A stretch of DNA of 5,843 nt, taken from positions 21,981 to 27,823 of the forward strand of contig PMHU01000164.1 in the NCBI GenBank assembly GCA_003156795.1, read 5' to 3'. Numbering within the stretch: the first letter of the stretch is position 1; every line of letters begins with the position of its first letter. Under the pieces are notes generated by a model. It was not told the DNA's origin. It worked only from the letters and a program-made list of their open reading frames with translations, and searched no databases. The position numbers were made by a program, and so were the translations under genes. The DNA comes from Acidimicrobiaceae bacterium (GTDB lineage: Bacteria > Actinomycetota > Acidimicrobiia > Acidimicrobiales > Palsa-688). Positions 1 through 5,729 of the stretch are shown here, one piece after another.

Positions 1-2608
1 GGTAGCTGAGTGACGAGTAGCCCGTTCCGAAGTCATCGATCGCGAGCTTGACTCCCAGGGTCTTGAGACTGGCTAGCGTTCTCCCGTAATAGACAGCGTC
101 CTCCATGAAGATGCTCTCGGTGAGTTCTAGACAGACGTTCTCGGGCCGAGCTCCGGTGCGCTGCAGCACATCCTCGACCGCGCCGGCGATGTCGGTAGCG
201 GACATCTGCCGCACCGAGAGATTCACGGCGACGGACATCATCGGATTAATCTGCTGCCAGCGAACCAGCTGCCGACACGCTTGTTCGAGCACCCAAGCGC
301 CGATGGGGACGATGAGGCCTGTCTCCTCCGCTATCGATATGAACTCGTCGGGTTTGACGAGACCGCGGTCAGGATGCTCCCACCGCAGTAGAGCCTCAGC
401 TGCGACCATCGTTCCTGTGGAGAGGTCTATGACCGGCTGATAGTGAACGGTGAGCTCGGCGCGCTCGAGTGCGCGACGCAATGCGGATTCGGTCGACCAT
501 TGGCGCTCGAACTTGGTACGGAGCGCGGCGTCGAACATTTCGATGTGTCCCCGGCCGCGCTCCTTGGCTCGGTACATGGCGGTGTCGGAGTCACGCAGCA
601 AGCTCTCCGGGGTGGCAGTATCGTCGGCGACGGCGACTCCGAGGCTTGCCGTGACCGTGATCTGGTTGTTTTTGTTTGAGAACGGCTCACCAATCGTGTC
701 TCGGATGCGCTCCGCGATCTGTGTCGTCGCCAGAAGCGAGACGTCGTCACAGACCACTACGAACTCGTCCCCGCCATTACGTGCGACAGTGTCGCCTGGT
801 CGGATCGCCCCGGCGATTCGTTCGCCTACATGCCTGAGCAGGTCGTCACCGGCGATGTGGCCGAAGTGATCGTTGACCATCTTGAAACGATCAAGGTCTA
901 TGAACATCACGGCGAGGCGCGAGCCGCGACGCCGAGAGCCGGCTAGGCCTTGGGCCAAGCGGTCGGTGAGCAGGGCCCGGTTGGCGAGACCGGTGAGGGA
1001 ATCGTGAAGAGCCTGATGAACGAGTTCCTGCTCCAAAGACTTCCGTTCCGATATGTCCTGGAACTGGGCTAAGAAGTACTGGGGTTGGCCCGACTGGTCT
1101 CGCACCAGGGTCACGTGCGCCGACGCCCACACTACGGTTTGATCCGGTCGGGTGTAGCGCCGCTCGTCCGCGTACGTGTCGTGACCGGCGGCGACCCGGG
1201 CGAGGAGCATCTGCCACAGGGGCACCTCGTCAGGGTGGGTGTAGTCGGTCCAGTGTCGGCCGACCAGGAGTTCCGTCGGCCGGCCGAGGAGGGAGCAGAC
1301 GGCCCGGTTCACGCGGACCGGGACTGCCTCGAGATCGAAGATGGCAGCTCCGATCCCGGCCTGTTCGAAGCCGATCTCGAAGCGGGTCTCTGCTGCTAAC
1401 TGCACCCGGTCGGCTTCGACTCGCTCGGTGTCGTCCATGAAGGTGCCGAATAGCTTGACGACGGTGCCGTCTTCGGCCGTCTCGGGCACGGCGCGGGCGT
1501 GGATGTGACGCTGTTCTGAGTCGGCGCGGGTGATCCGGAACGTGAGATCGAAGGCGACGCCGAGCTCGGTGGCGTCCGCCCACGCCTTTGCTAATGGTGG
1601 TCGGTCGGCGGGATCGACCATCGACAGGATCATGTCGACCGTCGGTTGCAAACCGGGGGCGATTCCGAGAACCCGGTACTGCTCTTCTGACCAGGCCATC
1701 TCACCGGTCTTGAAATCGAGCTCAAAACTGCCGAGGTGAGCGATTCGCTGAGCCTCGGCCATTCGGCGCTGGCTCGCGTCCCACGCTCGCTGCGCGTCGC
1801 GGCGTTCGGTGATGTCATGGGCGATCACCGACAGTCCCACGACCTGCCCCGTGTCATCCCTGACCGGGGAAGAAGTGACGAGCACGTCCACCTCGCTGCC
1901 GTCACTGCAGCGGCGCCTCGTTTCAATGTGCTCCGCGGGATTGCCAGCGTTGAGGCGAACTTGTATCTCCTCGTGCTCAGTGATCAGTCCCGCGGGAGTA
2001 AGCACACCCCATGACTGACCGACGATCCTCTCGGCGGTGTATCCGAACAGTTGCTCGGCGGCTGAGTTCCAAGACGTGACCATGCCGGCGGTGGTCACGC
2101 CGAAAATGGCGTCACCAGAACCCTCGACGATGGCTGCGAGCTGTCGACGAGCCTCCTCGGCCTTCTGGCGTTCAGTGATGTCGATGATGATGACGCCGAT
2201 CCCGATGACCTTCTCTTCCAACGAGACCGGATAATAGCTCGTCAGCCAGTGCCGAGTCCCTGCCGGGTCGGCTGCCGACGGACCGTGGACCTCGATGTCG
2301 AGGAGGGCTTCGCCGCTGTCGAGGACGCGGTGGTAAAGCGGTTCGATCTGTGGCCAGAGCAGCGGAACTATTGCGGCCACGGGTTGGCCGAGTTGCTCGG
2401 CGACCGTCGATCCGTTGATTTCGGCCAACGTCTCGTTCAGGCGAACCACATTGAAGTCACGGTCCACGAACCCGAAGCCGACCGGCGCTTTGGACAGCAG
2501 TGCCTCCAGCAACCTCAGCGTCTCCGCGGTCTGGCGCTCTACTAGCCGTAGTTCGGCTTCCATCTGAATGGCATCTTGGTTGTCTGTCGCCGGGCTCGAG
2601 ACGGTCAT
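1..2608 (-). CDS. PAS(x4)-GGDEF-EAL cyclic di-GMP turnover protein, 3' end cut by window edge
   Basis: Translating the minus strand from the ATG at 2608-2606 gives 869 codons without a stop, running off the left edge. There is no signal peptide or membrane segment, so it should be a cytoplasmic sensor enzyme. A short helical N-terminus is followed by four PAS-like domains, at about residues 26-148, 150-270, 290-396 and 400-523. Each ends in a DITER-type linker (DITERQ 143-148, DITERR 265-270, DDTER 392-396, DISERK 518-523), and the third resembles the PAS_3 fold. The GGDEF domain (about 533-690) has HDSLTGL at 535-541, IDLDRFK at 570-576, an intact GGDEF at 612-616, and an RPGD inhibitory-site motif at 603-606, five residues upstream. 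The EAL domain starts near 700 and keeps EAL 738-740, VNLS with N796, ELTES 828-832 and DDFGTG 858-863. Both diguanylate cyclase and phosphodiesterase activities therefore look possible. About 100 C-terminal residues are missing. The start overlaps the upstream stop as ATGA and lacks a strong ribosome site, which suggests translational coupling. Confidence 0.96.
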   Translation of the reverse strand, partial: MTVSSPATDNQDAIQMEAELRLVERQTAETLRLLEALLSKAPVGFGFVDRDFNVVRLNETLAEINGSTVAEQLGQPVAAIVPLLWPQIEPLYHRVLDSGEALLDIEVHGPSAADPAGTRHWLTSYYPVSLEEKVIGIGVIIIDITERQKAEEARRQLAAIVEGSGDAIFGVTTAGMVTSWNSAAEQLFGYTAERIVGQSWGVLTPAGLITEHEEIQVRLNAGNPAEHIETRRRCSDGSEVDVLVTSSPVRDDTGQVVGLSVIAHDITERRDAQRAWDASQRRMAEAQRIAHLGSFELDFKTGEMAWSEEQYRVLGIAPGLQPTVDMILSMVDPADRPPLAKAWADATELGVAFDLTFRITRADSEQRHIHARAVPETAEDGTVVKLFGTFMDDTERVEADRVQLAAETRFEIGFEQAGIGAAIFDLEAVPVRVNRAVCSLLGRPTELLVGRHWTDYTHPDEVPLWQMLLARVAAGHDTYADERRYTRPDQTVVWASAHVTLVRDQSGQPQYFLAQFQDISERKSLEQELVHQALHDSLTGLANRALLTDRLAQGLAGSRRRGSRLAVMFIDLDRFKMVNDHFGHIAGDDLLRHVGERIAGAIRPGDTVARNGGDEFVVVCDDVSLLATTQIAERIRDTIGEPFSNKNNQITVTASLGVAVADDTATPESLLRDSDTAMYRAKERGRGHIEMFDAALRTKFERQWSTESALRRALERAELTVHYQPVIDLSTGTMVAAEALLRWEHPDRGLVKPDEFISIAEETGLIVPIGAWVLEQACRQLVRWQQINPMMSVAVNLSVRQMSATDIAGAVEDVLQRTGARPENVCLELTESIFMEDAVYYGRTLASLKTLGVKLAIDDFGTGYSSLSY
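2605..2608 (-). promoter_or_regulatory. ATGA stop/start overlap coupling the DUF916-like and GGDEF-EAL genes
   Basis: On the minus strand the ATG at 2608-2606 and the TGA at 2607-2605 share two bases. The bases upstream of the ATG (CGAAACCGTC) show no purine-rich ribosome site. Translation of the c-di-GMP enzyme therefore probably relies on ribosomes finishing the DUF916-like gene. Confidence 0.85.
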
Positions 2609-3606
2609 GACGGTTTCGGGCGGCGGCGGCGCGAGACCCCGAGCGCGGTCGCGGTGATCCCCAGCAAGACGAAGAGAGCGATGACGACGAGCAGCGCAGG
2701 TAGTCCAACCTTCATTCCCGGCGTCTTCGTGGCGGCGTTAGAAGGGAAGGTGATCGTCGCCACGGCCGTACGTTTCGTCAGCCCGCTGACGAGCGAGAGG
2801 TCAGCTCGCCACGGCCCGCGAGGTAGTCCCGAGTCGAGCGCCACGGTGGCCGGCTCCGAAACGCCCGGCGCGAGAACCAATCCCACTTTGACGGCAAATG
2901 GGCCGCCGCTCAGGCCACCCGGTCCATTGGAGAGCATCAGATTCCCGGTGATGTCGAGTGTGGCCTGCCCGCTGTTGTGGACGGTCGTTGCCACGAGTGG
3001 TTTGCCGGTCGAGGAGCGCTTCGCGGTGAGCGCGCCGATAACGAAGTTTGACGGCAGTGCACCGCCGAGCCCCACCGACAGGTACATGCGGACGCCGACT
3101 CGGTTCGTGAGGGTGACGCCGCCTCCAGGCGGCGGCGGCGAGGATACTTGGGCCCAAACGACTCCGTAGTACTGGCCGGAGACGGCGTTGGTGGGCACAT
3201 TGATGGTCAGCGTGTCGGTTGCCTCGGTACCCGGCGCCAAGTGGAGGATGCCGCGGCGGACCGATGCCCAGCTGCACAGCGCGTCTTGGGTGCGGCCGGG
3301 AGCGAACTGGAAGCTGCCCCCAACGATGGCTGCGGCGGCTGGGTACACCGCAACATCGGCGTTGGCGTGGGTGGTGTTGCTGATCTCGATGATGCGTCTG
3401 ATGCTCGCGCCCGGTGACAGCTGGTCGACGACGTAGTTGCGGGCAAGAGGGTCAGCGGGCGGGGTCTCCGCCGCGGCGACGAGCTGAATCCCGATACCGC
3501 CCGTTGTCGCGCTGGGACCGACGCCAGGCGACGCGAGGGCCTTGGTAGCCGGAACGGTCGCCGCGGTCAAGAGGAGCAGCGCTAGGACAACTGACCGGCC
3601 GGGCAA
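2605..3606 (-). CDS. DUF916 / WxL-interacting-protein-like surface protein with C-terminal membrane anchor
   Basis: This 333-residue protein has a signal peptide (about 1-25, hydrophobic core VVLALLLLTAATVPA). Two beta-rich extracellular regions follow. One, at about 38-152, is DUF916-like and contains RNYVVDQLSPG, EISNTT, a LAPGTEATDTLTINVP stretch and SGQYYGVVW. The second, at about 165-287, resembles the DUF3324 half. A transmembrane helix lies at about 299-323 and a basic tail, SRRRRPKPS, ends the protein. Signal peptide, two Ig-like regions, one C-terminal helix and a basic cytoplasmic tail is the known layout of WxL-interacting proteins of Firmicutes, which bind peptidoglycan and WxL proteins. 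Assignment rests on layout and motif feel, not on a search. The start is TTG at 3606-3604. It lies 17 bases after the upstream stop and has no clear Shine-Dalgarno, but it preserves the whole signal peptide. The TGA stop overlaps the ATG of the GGDEF-EAL gene. A generic secreted Ig-like protein is the main alternative. Confidence 0.9.
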   Translation of the reverse strand: MPGRSVVLALLLLTAATVPATKALASPGVGPSATTGGIGIQLVAAAETPPADPLARNYVVDQLSPGASIRRIIEISNTTHANADVAVYPAAAAIVGGSFQFAPGRTQDALCSWASVRRGILHLAPGTEATDTLTINVPTNAVSGQYYGVVWAQVSSPPPPGGGVTLTNRVGVRMYLSVGLGGALPSNFVIGALTAKRSSTGKPLVATTVHNSGQATLDITGNLMLSNGPGGLSGGPFAVKVGLVLAPGVSEPATVALDSGLPRGPWRADLSLVSGLTKRTAVATITFPSNAATKTPGMKVGLPALLVVIALFVLLGITATALGVSRRRRPKPS

Positions 3607-3623
3607 GACAGATATTCGCTTGC

Positions 3624-4136
3624 TTACGCGACCGAGTGAGTGATCGTGGCCGCGTAGACGCCGGGGGCGAAGTTGGCGGGAACCGTCACGGAGATGGTCG
3701 GATTCCAGCTGGCGGAGCTAATCCCGGTGCTGGCACCGGTCACGACCGTCGACACGCCGGTCAGATCCGAAGCCGCGATCCCGGTCGCGACCACGGTCGG
3801 GGACACGGTGATCAGACCCGCCCCGTAGCTGACGTTGACGGCGGGGTCGGCCGGGCCGGCCGTAGGAGTAAACGCGGTGGAGATGACCGACGCCGTCCAC
3901 GTGGTGGTGCCGCCCCGCTGGTCGGTCACGGTAACGATGCCGATCTGGCCGCTCATAATGCTCGAAGTGGTTGAAGCCACTTGCGATCCGAGGGAGACCG
4001 CCGCCGTGGGTGCGCTAATCGATAGCGCTCCGGCCGTCAGCGTGAAGCTAACTGGCGTGGCAGCCGCGGCGGGTAGGGCGGTCGCCGCTGTAAGTGTGAC
4101 GACGGTGCCTGCAAGGACAAGGAGCTTTCGTATCAT
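3624..4136 (-). CDS. Small secreted WxL-like beta-sandwich protein
   Basis: This 170-residue protein starts at ATG with AGGT six bases upstream. It has a signal peptide (1-26, likely cleavage after LPAAAA). The mature part is rich in Thr, Ser, Val and Ala with alternating hydrophobic residues, as in an all-beta fold. VTVTDQRGGTTTWTASV at 68-84 resembles the first WxL motif region (usually Trp-x-Leu after a 'TVTD.RG' stretch). The C-terminal SWNPTISVTVPANFAPGVYA followed by ATITHSVA (143-170) resembles the second, Tyr-containing motif region near the end of WxL domains. The third residue of the Trp motif is Ala rather than Leu, so this is a divergent, WxL-like form. There is no membrane helix or sortase signal, so it should be secreted or held non-covalently at the wall. 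The next gene encodes a DUF916-like protein, the typical partner of WxL proteins, which supports the call. Exact function is unknown. Confidence 0.9.
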   Translation of the reverse strand: MIRKLLVLAGTVVTLTAATALPAAAATPVSFTLTAGALSISAPTAAVSLGSQVASTTSSIMSGQIGIVTVTDQRGGTTTWTASVISTAFTPTAGPADPAVNVSYGAGLITVSPTVVATGIAASDLTGVSTVVTGASTGISSASWNPTISVTVPANFAPGVYAATITHSVA

Positions 4137-4142
4137 TGGGTG

Positions 4143-4146
4143 ACCT
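4143..4146 (-). promoter_or_regulatory. Ribosome binding site of the WxL-like gene
   Basis: The minus strand reads AGGT, then six bases, then the ATG at 4136. It is a moderate match to the anti-Shine-Dalgarno. The remaining 85-base gap to the DUF3494 stop shows short GC-rich symmetric bits (CGCCGGCG, ACCGGT) but no hairpin followed by a T run, so read-through from the DUF3494 gene is likely. Confidence 0.5.
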
Positions 4147-4221
4147 GATTTCTGTTCGCCGGCGTTTGACCGGTACCAGGAACGCTGGTTCGTTGAGCCG
4201 ATCGGTTGCGCCTGTCGTCCA

Positions 4222-5301
4222 TTAGGTGCGTGTCCTTCGAAATCGCCGTGTTGTCAACAGCACCGCTCCGCCGATGCCCATCGCCAGCAGGCCGCCGGTC
4301 AGGGTGGCTATGGCGTTGGTGCCGGTGGCGGCCAGTGGCCCGGTTTTGGCAAGAGTGGCACCGCCTCCACCTCCGCCGCTCGTGGCGCCGCCTCCGCCAG
4401 CCAATGTGGTGGCCGTCGAGGTGCTCGCTCCGGCGGTGGTAGTCGCCGATGACGGCACGGTCGTGGCGCCCGGGATAGTGGTGGGCGACACCGGGGTGGT
4501 CGTGGAGCTGACCGGGATGGTCGTGGCCGGCACGGTGGTAGTGCCTGGCACGGTGGTAGTGGTGGTGGGTGGGGTCGAGCAAATGGGTGCGGTGATGGTG
4601 TTGGTGTCTAGGGTGACGGCGCCGTTGCGCGCCAGCAGTCGACCGGCCACTGTTGTGCCGGTGGTAGCGCTGATCGAGGTCAGGGCCAGGACGGTGCCGA
4701 CGAACACCGAGCCGGTGCCGAGCGTGGCCGAACTGCCAACTTGCCAGAAGACGTTGCAGGCACTGGCTTCACCTTCGAGGGCGACGACGCTGGCTGATGA
4801 GGTGATGAGCGTGCTGGCAGCCTGGAAGATGAACACGGCGTTAGGGTCGCCTTGGGCGTTGAGGGTTACGGTGCCGGTGAGCCCGAGGGCGCCTCCGGAG
4901 TACACGCCGGATACCAGCGTTCGGCCGCCGAGGTCCGCGGTCACGGTGGTGACTGGTGTGCGACCCGCGGCATCGTTGTAGGCGATGGTGGTGTCGGCTT
5001 GAGCCCCGGCCGCGACCGCGTCGGCGGCGTGAAGGCTGCCATCGACCACGATGCCTGGCGGGAAGCCGGTGATGGCCGTCCCTGGACTCACTCCCACATC
5101 ACCGCTTATGACTGACGGGCCGGTGTTGGTCACGGTGGTGCCGGCGAGGACGGCGAAACTGGCGGCTGTTCCCAGACCGACGGGGGCTTGCGCGGCGCCG
5201 GCTGGACTCCCGTCGGTGACGGTGACTGCGATCATGGCCGCGACTAGCAGCCCGACGGCGGCCGCGATCCTGAGCGGGAAGCGGGCGATTCGAGTTGTCA
5301 T
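4222..5301 (-). CDS. DUF3494 / ice-binding-like, sortase-anchored surface protein
   Basis: This 359-residue protein starts at ATG with GAAGGCGG just upstream. Residues 1-37 form a signal peptide (cleavage near AGAA). Residues 41-241 match the DUF3494 ice-binding-like beta-helix family: LGTAASFAVLAGTTVTNTG, ISGDVGVSPGTAITGFPPG, DLGGRTLVSGVYS, LTGTVTLNAQGDPNAVFIFQ, ACNVFWQVGSSATLGTGSVF, then GRLLARNGAVTLDTNTIT and a terminal Cys241. The domain appears complete. Residues 242-316 form a Thr/Pro/Val then Gly-rich stalk. Next come LAKTG (317-321) and LAATG (323-327), a hydrophobic helix (about 329-350) and a basic tail RRFRRTRT. That is the layout of a cell-wall sorting signal, and LAxTG is the form used by class E sortases of high-GC Gram-positives. 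No sortase gene is in the window. Some family members bind ice, but many DUF3494 proteins outside cold habitats have no known ligand, so an adhesin role is equally possible. It is the first gene of the minus-strand block, 85 bases before the WxL-like gene. Confidence 0.96.
   Translation of the reverse strand: MTTRIARFPLRIAAAVGLLVAAMIAVTVTDGSPAGAAQAPVGLGTAASFAVLAGTTVTNTGPSVISGDVGVSPGTAITGFPPGIVVDGSLHAADAVAAGAQADTTIAYNDAAGRTPVTTVTADLGGRTLVSGVYSGGALGLTGTVTLNAQGDPNAVFIFQAASTLITSSASVVALEGEASACNVFWQVGSSATLGTGSVFVGTVLALTSISATTGTTVAGRLLARNGAVTLDTNTITAPICSTPPTTTTTVPGTTTVPATTIPVSSTTTPVSPTTIPGATTVPSSATTTAGASTSTATTLAGGGGATSGGGGGGATLAKTGPLAATGTNAIATLTGGLLAMGIGGAVLLTTRRFRRTRT
4225..4353 (-). other. Cell-wall sorting signal with two adjacent LAxTG motifs
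   Basis: Residues 317-359 of the DUF3494 protein contain LAKTG, one Pro, then LAATG, a hydrophobic segment of about 22 residues and the basic tail RRFRRTRT. Motif, helix and positive tail in this order define sortase substrates. The two motifs overlap functionally, so either Thr320 or Thr326 could be the cleavage site. LAKTG is the more typical one. The distance from LAATG to the helix is very short, which favours the first motif. Confidence 0.75.
4354..4578 (-). repeat. Low-complexity Thr/Pro/Val and Gly stalk region inside the DUF3494 gene
   Basis: Codons 242-316 encode degenerate units such as TTTVPGTTTVPATTIP and SPTTIPGATTVP, followed by two Gly-rich runs (AGGGGAT, SGGGGGGAT). At the DNA level, units related to GGCACGGTGGTAGTG recur on the plus strand. 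Thr/Pro-rich stalks commonly extend a surface domain through the wall in sortase-anchored proteins. The unit number may vary between strains, because the DNA is repetitive. Confidence 0.8.
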
Positions 5302-5305
5302 GGAT

Positions 5306-5313
5306 CCGCCTTC
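5306..5313 (-). promoter_or_regulatory. Ribosome binding site of the DUF3494 gene
   Basis: The minus strand reads GAAGGCGG followed by ATCC and the ATG at 5301. The AGG core lies seven bases from the start codon. This supports the chosen start, which also keeps the full signal peptide. Confidence 0.65.
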
Positions 5314-5435
5314 GGTCGGAGCGGCTGCGCAAAGTGGAGCAGCACAGAGGCGTGCGACGCTCTCTCCAGGTTGCCATCGCGGTGAGACGCGGTGGCCGGG
5401 GCGTTAATCCGGTACTTCAACTACGTCGGCCGTCG

Positions 5436-5447
5436 AGGTCTTGACCT
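5436..5447. promoter_or_regulatory. Palindrome AGGTC-TT-GACCT, possible operator
   Basis: A perfect 5-bp inverted repeat with a 2-base centre lies about 135 bases upstream of the DUF3494 start. It is followed directly by CTTAAG and AGCGCT, two further 6-base palindromes. This kind of symmetry suits a dimeric regulator, but short palindromes also occur by chance, so the call is weak. Confidence 0.25.
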
Positions 5448-5592
5448 TAAGAGCGCTTCGTTGATGTCCGATAAGGACGCCGGAAGCGCCGGTCCTTTCG
5501 GGTGCTGGTGCCTGTGTGCGGCGGTGGCCCGACCGATTTGCGGGAGAATCGCAGTTGTTCGCCAATTGGGCTCCCCGTCGTATTCAGGCTCC

Positions 5593-5632
5593 GTGAGGGC
5601 GTACGATGGCTGTACACAGGGTGAGGGACGTA
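5593..5632. repeat. Direct repeat GTGAGGG(A)CGTA, two copies
   Basis: GTGAGGGCGTA (5593-5603) and GTGAGGGACGTA (5621-5632) are the same sequence apart from one inserted base. The copies start 28 bases apart, a little under three helical turns, about 90-130 bases before the right-hand gene. They could be paired binding sites of a regulator. There is no other support. Confidence 0.4.
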
Positions 5633-5637
5633 ATGAT

Positions 5638-5669
5638 CCTTCGGCGGTAGTTGGTCGTGGAGCCGAAGG
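5638..5669 (+). promoter_or_regulatory. Hairpin CCTTCGGC / GCCGAAGG in the leader of the right-hand gene
   Basis: A perfect 8-bp stem (5638-5645 with 5662-5669) encloses a 16-base loop. No T run follows on either strand, so it is not a classic terminator. It stands 16 bases upstream of the longer start-codon hairpin and the two could form a structured mRNA leader. Confidence 0.45.
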
Positions 5670-5685
5670 GGAGCGAGCACGAACC

Positions 5686-5729
5686 CCACCTCGCCTGTCT
5701 AACCAAAAGGAATAAGACAGGTGAAGTGG
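5686..5729 (+). promoter_or_regulatory. Long hairpin with the ribosome site in its loop and the GTG start in its stem
   Basis: CCACCTCGCCTGTCT (5686-5700) pairs with AGACAGGTGAAGTGG (5715-5729). Of 15 positions, 13 are Watson-Crick pairs, one is a G-U pair and one is an A/C mismatch. The 14-base loop (5701-5714) contains AAAAGGAATA, the likely Shine-Dalgarno of the next gene. The GTG start at 5721-5723 lies within the stem. Neither strand shows a T run after the stem, so termination is unlikely. Translational control is the natural inference; a DNA-binding or recombination site is the alternative. Confidence 0.6.

Larger units (their letters stand above)
5302..5720. other. Intergenic region between divergent genes
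   Basis: These 419 bases hold no convincing gene. Both strands have long open frames by chance, but none shows a recognisable protein. It should contain the promoter of the minus-strand block and that of the right-hand gene. I could not find a sigma-70-type -35/-10 pair with proper spacing for either. Symmetric elements are listed separately: a 12-base palindrome near 5441, direct repeats at 5593-5632, and hairpins at 5638-5669 and 5686-5729. Confidence 0.7.

Noticed and set aside
2576..3169. Plus-strand frame of 197 codons
   Set aside because: It is antisense to the DUF916-like gene, which has a signal peptide and membrane anchor in the right places.
4137..4221. Possible terminator between the DUF3494 and WxL-like genes
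   Set aside because: Only short GC-rich symmetric bits with no run of T afterwards on the transcribed strand.
4133..4582. Minus-strand His/Arg-rich frame of 149 codons
   Set aside because: It overlaps the stalk and sorting-signal coding region in another frame, and its His/Arg repeats are a by-product of Thr/Pro repeats.
4226..4981. Long plus-strand frame of 251 codons, Val/Pro/Ala-rich
   Set aside because: It is antisense to the DUF3494 gene, whose domain, stalk and sorting signal are clear. The repetitive GC-rich stalk DNA keeps the opposite frame open.
5392..5715. Plus-strand open frame of 107 codons in the intergenic region
   Set aside because: GTG start without a ribosome site. The protein is rich in Gly, Arg, Ser and Cys, with no hydrophobic pattern or motif, and it overlaps the hairpins.
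5302..5720. Possible c-di-GMP riboswitch (GEMM type) upstream of either gene
   Set aside because: Short pieces such as GGGACGTAA and GATGGCAACC recall the motif, but the conserved GGCAAACC and GACGCAAAGC segments with their helices are absent on both strands.
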